From NCBI GenBank assembly GCA_945881865.1, contig CAMCVK010000009.1:62001-126000 (forward strand): a stretch of DNA of 64,000 nt, in the 5' to 3' direction. The notes beneath the pieces were generated by a model, which had not been told where the DNA came from, ran no database searches, and saw nothing but the letters and a program-made list of their open reading frames with translations. Positions 1 through 8,308 of this stretch are shown here, piece by piece (position 1 is the first letter of the stretch; every line of letters begins with the position of its first letter). Origin of the DNA: Fimbriimonas ginsengisoli Gsoil 348 (lineage in GTDB: Bacteria > Armatimonadota > Fimbriimonadia > Fimbriimonadales > Fimbriimonadaceae). The position numbers and the translations under genes were made by a program.

Positions 1-242
1 ATGCCGAGTAGGTACGGCTTGGGGTGGTTCGCTTGCTCGCGAAAGATGAGCGTCGCCGTGAGTGATGCGTCGGGTTCCGAGTGCCATTCCCGGCCAAGCC
101 GTCCCCGGCCGGCCTTTTGGTTTCGGGCCAAAACCCCACCAAACGACCTGTTATCGCGGAGGATCCTTAGCGCGGTGTTCTGGGTTGAATCCACCTCTTC
201 GACGGTGTACCAAGGAAATGCTTCCGAAATTGGGACGTTCAT
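1..242 (-). CDS. birA: Biotin--[acetyl-CoA-carboxylase] ligase, N-terminal part (cut by window edge)
   Basis: The minus strand from 242 down to 1 encodes 80 residues of a biotin protein ligase catalytic domain, which makes biotinyl-AMP and transfers biotin to a carrier lysine. Visible are the EVDSTQNTA segment, the nucleotide-binding QKAGRGRLGREW motif (GRGRxGRxW) and a following SLTATLIF strand. The frame begins directly with the ligase domain, so there is no N-terminal helix-turn-helix; this is the non-regulatory type. Its ATG (240-242) overlaps the nadC stop in an ATGA, so the two are co-transcribed and probably translationally coupled. The C-terminal part lies outside the window. Confidence 0.88.
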   Translation of the reverse strand, partial: MNVPISEAFPWYTVEEVDSTQNTALRILRDNRSFGGVLARNQKAGRGRLGREWHSEPDASLTATLIFREQANHPKPYLLG

Positions 243-1093
243 TCGAACTCCAAGTGCATCGCAAGGGCGGGCGCGGAGTGGGTCAAGGCTCCTACCGAGA
301 TGATATCGACTCCGGTTTGCGCGACCTGCCGCACCGTGTCAAGGTTAATTCCGCCGCTGGCTTCCAGCAAAATTTGGCCCGAGAACTGCTTCACTGCGGC
401 CCGCATCTGGAACGGATCCATGTTGTCCAGAAGCGCAATATCGGCCCGGGCTCGAACGGCCTCATCCAACTGCTCTAGCGACTCAACCTCGACCTCGATC
501 TTAGTGACGTGCGAGGCAAACCGGCGAATCTTTTCGATGGCGGCGGTGATGCTTCCGGCCGCCGCGATGTGGTTGTCCTTGATCATCACCGCGTCGTACA
601 GACCCATGCGGTGGTTAAAGCCGCCTCCGCAGCGAACCGCATACTTCTGAAGTCCGCGCAGGCCGGGCAAGGTTTTGCGCGTGTCCACGATCCGTGCACC
701 GGTTCCGTCCACCTTGGAAACGAAGTGCGCGGTCAGAGTGGCGACTCCGCTGAGGTGCATCAAGAAGTTCAGACCGGTTCGCTCGGCGGTCAATATTCGG
801 CGTGCGTTGCCGTAGCCCGAAGCGAGGACGTCGCCCCTCGAAACCTGCGAACCATCCGCCAGGTCGATAATGATGCGGCAGTTTTCCGGGTCGTTGCCGG
901 CCGGAGCGAAAAGATATTCGGCGATGCCGAGCCCGCAAACCACGCCGTCGGCCTGAGCCTCAATCTTCCAATGAACCAAGTCCTCATCAGGAATGGCGAC
1001 GGCGGAAAGGTCGCCGGTGCCGATGTCCTCGGCCAGGGCCTCGTCCACAAGGAACCACCAGCTCTGGGGTTCCGGATCTAACCAAATGCCCAT
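239..1093 (-). CDS. nadC: Nicotinate-nucleotide pyrophosphorylase (carboxylating)
   Basis: Quinolinate phosphoribosyltransferase converts quinolinate and PRPP to nicotinate mononucleotide in de novo NAD synthesis. The 284-residue length is typical. Visible family motifs are AERTGLNF (about 103-110), the substrate-binding DTRKTLPGLR (137-146), GGGFNHR (156-162), KDNH (172-175), a LLDNM segment and the C-terminal EASGGI and ISVGALTHS phosphate-binding loops. It follows a small hypothetical gene by 26 bp and overlaps birA by 4 bp. nadA and nadB are not in the window. Confidence 0.95.
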   Translation of the reverse strand: MGIWLDPEPQSWWFLVDEALAEDIGTGDLSAVAIPDEDLVHWKIEAQADGVVCGLGIAEYLFAPAGNDPENCRIIIDLADGSQVSRGDVLASGYGNARRILTAERTGLNFLMHLSGVATLTAHFVSKVDGTGARIVDTRKTLPGLRGLQKYAVRCGGGFNHRMGLYDAVMIKDNHIAAAGSITAAIEKIRRFASHVTKIEVEVESLEQLDEAVRARADIALLDNMDPFQMRAAVKQFSGQILLEASGGINLDTVRQVAQTGVDIISVGALTHSAPALAMHLEFE

Positions 1094-1119
1094 GGCATCA
1101 GTTTAGCCAACCGTCGGCT

Positions 1120-1620
1120 TCAGGACCTTTTGGTCATCGTGAGGCCGGCGCGAGCGGAGATCTCCTCGATGAGCAGTTCGAAAGGCGCGTCCATGCCGTT
1201 TCGCTGCCAACCCAAAGGAACTTTAGCGCTGCCGGCAGAAAGGAACGCGATCGGGTGGATCGTCAGGTATCCACGGTCCAACGTTAGCACTCCTTTATCC
1301 GAGTGCAACTCGACCGCCTTCACGCGATCGTAAGGAACGGTCTTGATGCTTCCGCCTTTCACGATATCAAAGTGGTCTTTCAGTAACACGTATTCGCTCG
1401 CCTGCGCTGACTGATGAACTCGATCCGTGTAGGCACCTTTTCCAAAGTCGAAGATCGCGCCGGCGGCGGTGCGAACGTTGTCCACAAATTTCTTTTGGTC
1501 GGTGCCCGTTTGTCCCATCACGCTTCGGCCGCGCTCTGCCGCCGATTTACGAATGGCCTCCGCGCTGGTTTGTAGCCACCGCACGGCGGAGTCGGGGCGG
1601 TACCGGATCACTTCACTCAT
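1120..1620 (-). CDS. Hypothetical protein, possible PH-like beta domain
   Basis: A 166-residue soluble protein with no signal peptide. Residues 1-45 are charged and probably helical. From about residue 70 there are alternating short beta segments (YVLLKDHFDIV, KTVPYDRVKAVEL, GVLTLDRGYLTIHP) of the kind found in bacterial PH-like domains; this is inference from pattern only. It heads the nadC-birA operon. A TAAACT hexamer (1628-1633) lies 7 nt before its ATG and there is no Shine-Dalgarno sequence, consistent with a leaderless transcript. Function not recognised. Confidence 0.7.
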   Translation of the reverse strand: MSEVIRYRPDSAVRWLQTSAEAIRKSAAERGRSVMGQTGTDQKKFVDNVRTAAGAIFDFGKGAYTDRVHQSAQASEYVLLKDHFDIVKGGSIKTVPYDRVKAVELHSDKGVLTLDRGYLTIHPIAFLSAGSAKVPLGWQRNGMDAPFELLIEEISARAGLTMTKRS

Positions 1621-1627
1621 AGAAAAC

Positions 1628-1633
1628 AGTTTA
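1628..1633 (-). promoter_or_regulatory. Putative -10 element of a leaderless promoter
   Basis: TAAACT reads toward the nadC operon and ends 7 nt before the first ATG (1620), leaving room for a start at or next to the initiation codon. It shares the 78-bp divergent gap with the promoter of the aldo/keto reductase, whose own TAACCT lies at 1685-1690. No convincing -35 was seen. Confidence 0.45.
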
Positions 1634-1698
1634 TGGCATGTTGGGCCCGCATCGGGCCTATCGGCGAAGGCGAATCATTGGGAGTAACCTCAAGCGTG

Positions 1699-2649
1699 AT
1701 GAAGCACACGTACCTTGGCCGCACCGGCTTAAAAGTCAGCCGACTATGTCTTGGCACCATGAACTTTGGCCCGAAGACAATTGAAGCCGACTCCCACGCG
1801 ATCATGGATCGCGCCCACGAGCTGGAACTGAACTTTTTCGACACCGCCGACGTTTACGGCTGGGAGCAAAAGGGCTGGACCGAAGAGATCATCGGCCGGT
1901 GGTTCGCCCTCGGCGGCGGTCGCCGCGAGAAGACGGTCATCGCGACCAAGGTCTACGGCGATATGGGCAAGTGGGCAAACGAGTCTCGTCTTTCGGCGCT
2001 GCACATCCGGAACGCCGCAGAGGCGTCGCTGAAGCGCCTTCAGACCGATTTCATCGACCTTTACCAGATGCACCACATCGACCGAAACACGCCGACGGAA
2101 GAGATTCTAGAGGCGTTTGAAGTCCTGCATCGCCAAGGAAAGGTGCTGTACTTCGGCTCCTCGAACTTCGCTGGCTGGCACATCTCGCGCTTCAACGAGC
2201 GGGCGACCAAGCGAAATGCGACCGGCCTGGTCAGCGAGCAGTCGATCTACCACCTCATGAACCGGAATATTGAGATGGAAGTCATTCCGGCGGCCTTGGA
2301 GTACGGCCTCGGCATCATCCCGTGGAGCCCCCTCGCCGGTGGCCTGCTAGCAGGCCCACCAAGCGAAGAAGGTGGTCGCCGATCGACAAAGCAGTTCGAG
2401 GACAACGCCGAGAAGCTGGCTCCGTGGCACGCTCTGACGGCAGAGCTTGGCGAAGAACCGGCAAACGTGGCGCTCGCCTGGCTTCTGCATCAGAAGGCGG
2501 TCACGGCACCTATCATCGGCCCCCGAACCATCGGTCAGCTCGACGGCGCACTTCGCGCGCTTGAGATGGAGCTCTCAACGGAAACGCTGGCAAAGATTGA
2601 CGAGATCTTCCCCGGCAAGAAAACTTCGCCCGAAGAATACGCCTGGTAA
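1699..2649 (+). CDS. Aldo/keto reductase (YghZ/Kv-beta-like)
   Basis: NAD(P)H-dependent oxidoreductase with a TIM-barrel fold. The 316-residue protein starts MKHTYLGRTGLKVSRLCLGTM, shows the GWTEEIIG region, catalytic Asp/Tyr in FDTADVYGW, Lys in VIATKVYG, His in YQMHHID, and the C-terminal nucleotide-binding APIIGPRTIGQLDGAL. The open frame extends to 1633, but family similarity begins at the ATG at 1699; a GTG at 1696 is an alternative. TAACCT (1685-1690) sits 8 nt upstream. The substrate cannot be told from sequence. Confidence 0.9.
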   Translation: MKHTYLGRTGLKVSRLCLGTMNFGPKTIEADSHAIMDRAHELELNFFDTADVYGWEQKGWTEEIIGRWFALGGGRREKTVIATKVYGDMGKWANESRLSALHIRNAAEASLKRLQTDFIDLYQMHHIDRNTPTEEILEAFEVLHRQGKVLYFGSSNFAGWHISRFNERATKRNATGLVSEQSIYHLMNRNIEMEVIPAALEYGLGIIPWSPLAGGLLAGPPSEEGGRRSTKQFEDNAEKLAPWHALTAELGEEPANVALAWLLHQKAVTAPIIGPRTIGQLDGALRALEMELSTETLAKIDEIFPGKKTSPEEYAW

Positions 2650-2658
2650 TCCTGTCAT

Positions 2659-2685
2659 TCCTCCGCCCTACTGCGGGGCGGAGGA
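2659..2685. repeat. Inverted repeat between convergent genes
   Basis: A perfect 10-bp stem, TCCTCCGCCC/GGGCGGAGGA, with a 7-nt loop follows the aldo/keto reductase stop by 9 nt. It also forms the last codons and stop of the small membrane protein on the other strand. It could act as a terminator for the reductase, but neither side has a run of T. Confidence 0.45.
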
Positions 2686-2847
2686 ACTCTGTGGTCGCTT
2701 GCTTTGGGGCAAATCTTTAGCGGCGGCCTGTCCGAGCGCCCAAGTGCCGTACGTCATCACGATGGCGAAGACCACGAACCCGATGAGCAGCGCGGGTACG
2801 AACCACTTGCCAGAGACCTCTTTTTCGCTTCCCGGAACCTGAGCCAT
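2668..2847 (-). CDS. Small single-pass membrane protein (59 aa)
   Basis: A short gene on the minus strand starting MAQVPGSEKEVSGKW. Residues about 16-36 (FVPALLIGFVVFAIVMTYGTW) form one hydrophobic helix. It is followed by a polar tail rich in Lys, Gln, Ser and Pro. The lysine distribution does not fix the topology. The ATG is preceded by AATAGGAT, and it begins 13 bp after the GNAT acetyltransferase stop, so the two are likely one operon. Size and layout resemble small accessory subunits of membrane complexes, but there is no specific match I recognise. Confidence 0.6.
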   Translation of the reverse strand: MAQVPGSEKEVSGKWFVPALLIGFVVFAIVMTYGTWALGQAAAKDLPQSKRPQSSSAPQ

Positions 2848-2860
2848 ATCCTATTGTGGC

Positions 2861-3352
2861 CTATGGCTCAGGCGCGGCTAGATCCAACTCGAAGTACCGA
2901 ACGTCGTCTTCCGGGTTGTAGTTGTACGGCTCGATCTCTTGAAAACCGAACGAGCGGTAAAGTGCGACCGCCGGAGTCAGTCGGCCCAAGGTGTCTAGCA
3001 CGACGCGCCGGTGGCCGCGCCGCCGAGCTTCGTCAAGCAGTCGCTGCATCAGCTCTCGGCCAAGACCTTGCCCCCTGAACTGCGAGCGGATAAACATCCG
3101 TTTAATCTCAACCGCGTCTTCTAATGGTCGGAGGCCACCCACGGCGGCTGGAAATCCGTCGATGAAGCCGACCAGAAGGCAGCCTTCCGGTTCGGAGTAT
3201 TTGCCTGGCAGTTGGGCTAGTTCAGCTTCAAAGTCCTGAAAGCAGAGGTCAACTCCCAGCCCGAGCTGGTATTCACGCATCAGCTCGGCAGCGATCGGAA
3301 GCAGCGAAGATCCTTCGCTCGCCAAACGAAGCTCAAGACGGGATTGGTTCAT
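2861..3352 (-). CDS. GNAT family N-acetyltransferase
   Basis: A 163-residue acetyl-CoA-dependent transferase. The acetyl-CoA pyrophosphate loop RGQGLG (motif A, R-x-x-G-x-G) follows the beta-strand VEIKRMFIRSQF. A LYRSFGF segment near the C-terminus is the usual motif B. GxxxAAVGGLRPL precedes motif A. The acceptor substrate is unknown. TAACCT lies 11 nt before the ATG, and the 59-residue membrane protein follows. Confidence 0.88.
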   Translation of the reverse strand: MNQSRLELRLASEGSSLLPIAAELMREYQLGLGVDLCFQDFEAELAQLPGKYSEPEGCLLVGFIDGFPAAVGGLRPLEDAVEIKRMFIRSQFRGQGLGRELMQRLLDEARRRGHRRVVLDTLGRLTPAVALYRSFGFQEIEPYNYNPEDDVRYFELDLAAPEP

Positions 3353-3416
3353 TAGGGTAACGAAGGTTATGTTAACGTCTCGTTAAGCCTGAATGTTTGT
3401 TGGTAGGCTTCATTGG

Positions 3417-5861
3417 ATGAAAAAATTCCGACTATTGGGTGGCGTGGCGATCGTTGTGGCGGCGGGGTCCATCTTGGTCGGAATGCGCCCGTCCGCCCGA
3501 GAAGGGGTTGCTACCTTCCCTGACGGTTCAGCGCGTTTGGCCAATGGCTGGAAAATTACCCCAGCCGGCCGGCACGTTGGCCTTCCGGGAGACATGCCAG
3601 GCAGCATCGTCGTTGCGCCGGGCGGGCGGTTTGCTTTCGTCAACACGTGCGGCTACCACGGGCATAGCATCGACGTGGTCGAAATCGCAACCGCCTCGGT
3701 TGTTCAGAAGTTGGACGTGGGCGTGAACTGGGTTGGAATGGCCTACGATGCCGCCCGCCGGGAGCTGTACGTTTCTGGAGGCAGCCCGGCGAAGTTTGGC
3801 AGGAAGGCGGCCGACGTTTCCATCGGCGAACCTTACGGCAAGGAAAACCTCGGTGCCGTGCTTCGCCTTGGCTGGGACGGATCTAGGCTCACACCGAAAG
3901 CCGCATTGGCCATTGCCGACATACCGGAGAAGGATCAGTTTGTCAGCGGAATCTCAACGCTGCGCGCGGGCGGCCTGGCGGTCGTGAATATTCAGAACGA
4001 TACGGTGTATCGATTGTCTCCGGAAAATCGGGAGACGACGGGAAGTGTGAAGGTTGGCTACCGGCCGTACGCCGTGGCGGAGTCCCCATCCGGAAATATG
4101 ATCGCCGTGAGCAACTGGGGCGCAAAGTCCGTCAGCCTCATTGACGCCACAACCTGGAAGATCACCGCAACGGTGCCGGTGGGTGTACACCCGAACGCGC
4201 TGACCTATGGGAAAGACGGTCGGCTATTTGTGGCCTCTGCCAGCGACAACCGTATCGACGTGATCACCGGCGAGAAGCGAACCGAGTCCATCCGCGTGAG
4301 CTTAAGCGCGGCGGATAAGATCGGATCCGCGCCAAACGCCCTCTCGTTGAGCCCAGACGGCAAGACGCTCTACTGCGCGAACGCGGATAACAACTCGATT
4401 GCCGTGATCGACATCTCCGGCACCAAGAGCAAAGTGCAGGGCTTTTTTCCGACCGGACGATTCCCGAGCGCGGTGGCTGCAACACCGGACGGCAAGACGA
4501 TTCTCATCGGCACGGGTAAGGCAATGGGACCTAGCGCAAGTTTTTCGCCGGAGCGCCTCAAGACGTTTAAGGGCACGCCTCAAGAGGCACGCAACACGAA
4601 GAATTACATCGGTGATCTGCTGACCGGAACCCTCTCCATCGTGGCCGTTCCTTCCTCGACCGACCTAAAGTCGTTCACCGCCCAGGTCAAGGCCAACCGG
4701 CCGACCGCCCCGGCGGTTCCGAAAGGACTTCTCGCCGCGATGCGGAAGATCAAGCACGTCGTGTATGTTCTGCGCGAAAACCGAACCTACGACCAGGTCT
4801 TTGGCGACCTTCCCCAGGGCAACGGCGAGCCCCGCCTCGTGATGTTTGGCGAGGAAGTAACGCCGAACTCGCATGCGCTGGTACAGCGCTACGGCCTGAT
4901 GGACAATTTGTACTCAGATGGGGAGACCTCGCAGGTTGGGCACCAGTGGGCGGGAGCGGCTTACGCGACCGACTTCAATGAGAAGAATTGGATTCTTGGC
5001 TACAGCAACCGGACCCAGATCGCGGCAGACCCTCGCCTAAACTCTTCACCGGCCGGATACTTGTCCGACAACGTGCAGCGGCACGGCAAGACCAGCCGCA
5101 TCTATGGCGAGTATGTGAAGTGGCAGGAGGATCACGACTCGGCGAAGGGCGAAGTGAAGGCAGACCCGGAGAAGTTCGGCTGCAGCGCGGCTTTCGAGGA
5201 AGTCTTCGCGCGGGGCGGCCGAGACACCGAGAAGGTGGACGTCTTCCTGAAGGAAATGCGGGCGTACGAGGCAAAGGGCAACTGGCCGAACTTCATGCTG
5301 ATGGCCCTTCCCGAGGATCACACCGAGGGGCTTCGACCCGGCCACCCAACGCCGGAAGCCTGCGTGGCCAACAACGACCAGGCGATTGGGCGACTGATTG
5401 AAGGCATCAGCCGCTCGAAGTTCTGGGCCGAGACGGCGATCTTCATCATTCAGGATGACGCGCAAGACGGGCCGGATCACGTGGACGCCCGGCGAACGGT
5501 TGGACTGGTGGTCTCACCTTACTGCAAGCGCGGCATCGTGGACCGAACGCACTACTCGACCTCCTCAATGATCCATACGATGCAGCTCATCCTGGGCATC
5601 CCCACGATGACGCAGTACGATACGGCCGCGACCCCGATGACGGCCTTGTTTACCGAGAAGCCGAACTTCGAGCCGTGGACCAACATCCCGGCCAAGATTG
5701 ACGTGAACAAGATGAACCCTTCGTCGGGCAAGCTCGCCGAGCGGAGCATGAAGCTGGACTTCAGCGAAGTTGATAAGGCCGATTGGAAGGAGCTCAACGC
5801 GATCCTTTGGGAGTGGCGAAAGCCCGGCCAACCGATGCCGAAGCCGGTCTACCGGCGCTAG
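3417..5861 (+). CDS. Secreted beta-propeller/phosphoesterase fusion protein
   Basis: An approximately 814-residue exported protein. MKKF followed by a hydrophobic stretch (LLGGVAIVVAAGSILVG) is a signal peptide or anchor. Residues about 35-420 are YVTN/YncE-type beta-propeller repeats (VAPGGRFAFV, SPSGNMIAVSNWG, SPDGKTLYCANADNNSI, TPDGKTILIG). Residues about 440-760 are a phosphoesterase domain of the phospholipase C/acid phosphatase type (ENRTYDQVFGDLP, SDGETSQVGHQW, LPEDHTEG, IQDDAQDGPDHVD). The ATG at 3417 puts the signal peptide at the N-terminus and has TAGGCT 7 nt upstream; an in-frame ATG at 3393 is less likely. The stop shares CTAG with the feoB stop. Substrate unknown. Confidence 0.85.
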   Translation: MKKFRLLGGVAIVVAAGSILVGMRPSAREGVATFPDGSARLANGWKITPAGRHVGLPGDMPGSIVVAPGGRFAFVNTCGYHGHSIDVVEIATASVVQKLDVGVNWVGMAYDAARRELYVSGGSPAKFGRKAADVSIGEPYGKENLGAVLRLGWDGSRLTPKAALAIADIPEKDQFVSGISTLRAGGLAVVNIQNDTVYRLSPENRETTGSVKVGYRPYAVAESPSGNMIAVSNWGAKSVSLIDATTWKITATVPVGVHPNALTYGKDGRLFVASASDNRIDVITGEKRTESIRVSLSAADKIGSAPNALSLSPDGKTLYCANADNNSIAVIDISGTKSKVQGFFPTGRFPSAVAATPDGKTILIGTGKAMGPSASFSPERLKTFKGTPQEARNTKNYIGDLLTGTLSIVAVPSSTDLKSFTAQVKANRPTAPAVPKGLLAAMRKIKHVVYVLRENRTYDQVFGDLPQGNGEPRLVMFGEEVTPNSHALVQRYGLMDNLYSDGETSQVGHQWAGAAYATDFNEKNWILGYSNRTQIAADPRLNSSPAGYLSDNVQRHGKTSRIYGEYVKWQEDHDSAKGEVKADPEKFGCSAAFEEVFARGGRDTEKVDVFLKEMRAYEAKGNWPNFMLMALPEDHTEGLRPGHPTPEACVANNDQAIGRLIEGISRSKFWAETAIFIIQDDAQDGPDHVDARRTVGLVVSPYCKRGIVDRTHYSTSSMIHTMQLILGIPTMTQYDTAATPMTALFTEKPNFEPWTNIPAKIDVNKMNPSSGKLAERSMKLDFSEVDKADWKELNAILWEWRKPGQPMPKPVYRR

Positions 5862-8029
5862 CCGCCGGCCAGCCGCGACAGTTGGTGGATGAGCACCGCC
5901 GCGAGGTAGGCCAGGCCGGTCATGTAACAAAACATAAAGACCGGCCACTTCCAACTGTTGGTCTCGCGCCGGACCGTGGCGAGCGTCGCCATACACTGCG
6001 CGCATAGCGCGAAGAACACCATGAGCCCGGCGGCGGTCCACACCGTGAACAGCTTTCGGCCGTCCGGCCACGTCGCCTCTTGCATCGCCGTTCGCAAGTC
6101 GGCCGATTCCGCATCAGTCTCATTGCCGAGCGAGAAGATGATGCCGAGCGAGGGCACGACCGTCTCGCGGGCGGGGAAGGCGGATAGGATCGCCGTGGAA
6201 ATGCGCCAGTCGAATCCGGCTGGCACGAATACAGGCTCAATCGCCTTGCCAAATCGCCCCAAGTAGGACTGTTCGAGCTGACGTTCCTGGATTTTCTTAT
6301 CCGCGTCCTCTGGTGTCTCCACCTTTAGGATTTGCGCGGATTCGACCGGCGACAACCGCGGGTAGTAGGAAAGTGCCCAAATGAGTGCCGACATGAAGAC
6401 GATGATGGTTCCGGCGGTCTTCACGAAGACCTTTCCACGGGTGAACATTGCCAACCAAACGTCGCGCCACTTCGGCCACTGGTAAGGGGGAAGCTCCAGT
6501 AGAAACGGCAACCGGCGACCCTTGAGAACCTTTCGGTTGAGCACAAAAACAACGGGAATGGCGACCGCCATCCCCACAAAGTGCATCGCAAACAAGGTGA
6601 ACCCGGCCCAGAACGGGCCGTATGTTGGCTCGATAAACGCTCCGATGAGGATGATGTACACCGGTAGCCGAGCTGAGCAAGACATCAGCGGAGCGACGAG
6701 GATCGTGGCCAGTCGGCTCTTGGCGTCCGGCATCACCCGTGCGGCCATGATTCCCGGGATAGCGCAGGCAAAGCTAGAAAGAAGCGGGATGAACGCGCGA
6801 CCGTTAAGCCCGGCCCAACCCAGGAGGCGATCCATGAGAAACGCCGCCCGCGCGAGATAGCCGGTGCCTTCCAGCACGGCAATAAAGAAGAACAGAATCA
6901 GAATCTGCGGCAGGAAAACGAGCATGCCGCCGACTCCGCCGATGAGTCCATCCACGATCAGCGACTTCAGGTCCGGGTTGCTCTCTAAAGGCGGCGAAAC
7001 CGTGTCGGCAATCCAGCTGAATCCGCCCTCGATCCAGTCCATGACCGGCGTCGCGAGGGTGTAGATGCTCTGGAAGACCAGATACATGACGCCGATAAAG
7101 ATCGCCAAACCCCAAACCCGGTGGATCAAGATCTGATCGATCCGGTCTGTCCGGCTTTTTCGAAGCTTAGCGTCGCTCAGGCGAGTGACGACCCGCTCTT
7201 GAATGTCCTTCGCCCACTTGTAGCGAGATTGAACATCCAGGCTGGGCCGCAACAGATCGGCGGCTTCCAGCTTTTCCCGCGCAGTACGGTACGGCTCGCT
7301 CACCTCGGGGAAGTCCCGCAGAAAGTTTGAAAACTCCTCCGTCGGTTGGTACAGGCTGTGCCGGACCTCGCCCAAGCTGGCGTCCACGCCCAGCCGCGAG
7401 AGCCGGTCCCGTAGTTCTGCAAGCTCGGCTTCAAGGCCTTCCGGCAAACCGAAGTCGTACGCCGGTCGCTTTGGTTCCCGGAGATTCCGGCGAATCGCCA
7501 TCTTCAGCTCGGCGATTCCTTTCTCTTTGTGCCCGATCACGGCGACGCAGTCGACGCCAAGCTCCGCGGAGAGCGCCGCGATGCTCAGCTCCTTGCCGTG
7601 AGCTTCCAGTCGGTCCGTCATCGTAACGGCAATCACGACGGGCAGTCCGGCCTCGGCAATTTGTGTAAACAGAAAAAGGTGCCGTTCGAGGTTCGTGCCG
7701 TCGAGCACAATCACGCACAAATCCGGCGGATTATCTTTGGCGAGAATCGCCGAGGTCGCGACGCGCTCATCTTCCGAAGCCGCCGTCAGCGAGTAGATGC
7801 CGGGGATGTCGACGCACTCGACGATGTCGTCGCCGAGGCGCATTTGGCTGGAGACCCGCTCTACGGTCACGCCCGGGTAGTTCGCAACCTTTTGCCGTGA
7901 CCCGGTCAGGGCGTTGAAAAGCGTTGTCTTTCCGGCGTTGGGATTCCCGACCATCGCCACGAGGCGTCGGCGGGAGGACGTATCGGTCAAAGGAAGCTCA
8001 GACGATGGCTTCAAGTTCGATACAGGCAC
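5858..8029 (-). CDS. feoB: Ferrous iron transporter B
   Basis: GTP-gated Fe(II) permease, about 723 residues. The N-terminal G domain shows G1 GNPNAGKTT and G3 DIPG. The segment equivalent to G4 reads TMTD rather than the usual N-x-x-D, so the guanine-contacting Asn is a Thr. A FeoB GDI-like helical region follows, then a membrane core with two Gate segments including IPLLSSFACAIPGIMAARVM and SAFPARETVVPSLG. The start is uncertain: GTG at 8029 (used here), TTG at 8014 and TTG at 7990 are all in frame and overlap or abut the feoA stop (7998). A longer frame to 8089 would overlap feoA by 92 bp. Confidence 0.93.
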   Translation of the reverse strand: MPVSNLKPSSELPLTDTSSRRRLVAMVGNPNAGKTTLFNALTGSRQKVANYPGVTVERVSSQMRLGDDIVECVDIPGIYSLTAASEDERVATSAILAKDNPPDLCVIVLDGTNLERHLFLFTQIAEAGLPVVIAVTMTDRLEAHGKELSIAALSAELGVDCVAVIGHKEKGIAELKMAIRRNLREPKRPAYDFGLPEGLEAELAELRDRLSRLGVDASLGEVRHSLYQPTEEFSNFLRDFPEVSEPYRTAREKLEAADLLRPSLDVQSRYKWAKDIQERVVTRLSDAKLRKSRTDRIDQILIHRVWGLAIFIGVMYLVFQSIYTLATPVMDWIEGGFSWIADTVSPPLESNPDLKSLIVDGLIGGVGGMLVFLPQILILFFFIAVLEGTGYLARAAFLMDRLLGWAGLNGRAFIPLLSSFACAIPGIMAARVMPDAKSRLATILVAPLMSCSARLPVYIILIGAFIEPTYGPFWAGFTLFAMHFVGMAVAIPVVFVLNRKVLKGRRLPFLLELPPYQWPKWRDVWLAMFTRGKVFVKTAGTIIVFMSALIWALSYYPRLSPVESAQILKVETPEDADKKIQERQLEQSYLGRFGKAIEPVFVPAGFDWRISTAILSAFPARETVVPSLGIIFSLGNETDAESADLRTAMQEATWPDGRKLFTVWTAAGLMVFFALCAQCMATLATVRRETNSWKWPVFMFCYMTGLAYLAAVLIHQLSRLAGG

Positions 8030-8243
8030 ATTCGCGCTTGCGAAGGCAGATGCGGTAGCCGCGTAGGTCGATTTCGATCGGATCGCCAAGCGGAGCGACT
8101 TTGACGACGTGGAACTCGGTCCCGACGGTGAAGCCCATCTCCTGAAGTCTCCGACTTTCGAGACAGTTTTCTTCCACGCCTGTCACCCGGGCATACATGC
8201 CGGTCTTCAGGTCCGCAAACGTTAGCGCCCGCGATGTCGTCAT
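7998..8243 (-). CDS. feoA: Ferrous iron transport protein A
   Basis: An 81-residue SH3-like FeoA protein that modulates FeoB. It shows the typical TFADLKTGMYARVTGVE start, SRRLQEMGFTVGTEFHVVKVAPLGDPIEIDLRGYRICLRKREC core and a short C-terminus. ATG at 8243 is preceded by AAAAGAG; an in-frame TTG at 8261 would add six residues. A TAGATT hexamer (8251-8256) lies 7 nt upstream. The gene follows the LolA-like gene by 65 bp, and that gap is filled by overlapping palindromes. Confidence 0.93.
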   Translation of the reverse strand: MTTSRALTFADLKTGMYARVTGVEENCLESRRLQEMGFTVGTEFHVVKVAPLGDPIEIDLRGYRICLRKRECACIELEAIV

Positions 8244-8298
8244 CTCTTTTAATCTACCCAAAACAGTCTTTTTTGACGCGTCAAAAGAAATGACGACA
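8235..8298 (-). promoter_or_regulatory. Overlapping palindromes over the feoA start
   Basis: Two structures overlap. First, a perfect 16-bp palindrome TTTTGACGCGTCAAAA at 8271-8286, about 28 bp before the feoA ATG. Second, a 16-bp inverted repeat whose arms are 8235-8250 and 8283-8298; in the feoA-strand RNA it pairs throughout, with one G.U, and its downstream arm AAAAGAGATGACGACA contains the AAAGAG and the AUG of feoA. The first fits a dimeric-repressor operator, the second an RNA hairpin that hides the start codon if transcription begins upstream of 8298. Both readings are inference. Confidence 0.55.
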
Positions 8299-8308
8299 AG
8301 GCTTGCGA

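Noticed and set aside
1098-1110. AGTTTAGCC near the nadC start and again near 28970 as further MntR-type sites
   Set aside because: Only one half-site in each place with no inverted partner; likely chance.
8029-8089. Longer feoB start inside feoA
   Set aside because: It would overlap feoA by 92 bp on the same strand and adds residues with no FeoB similarity.
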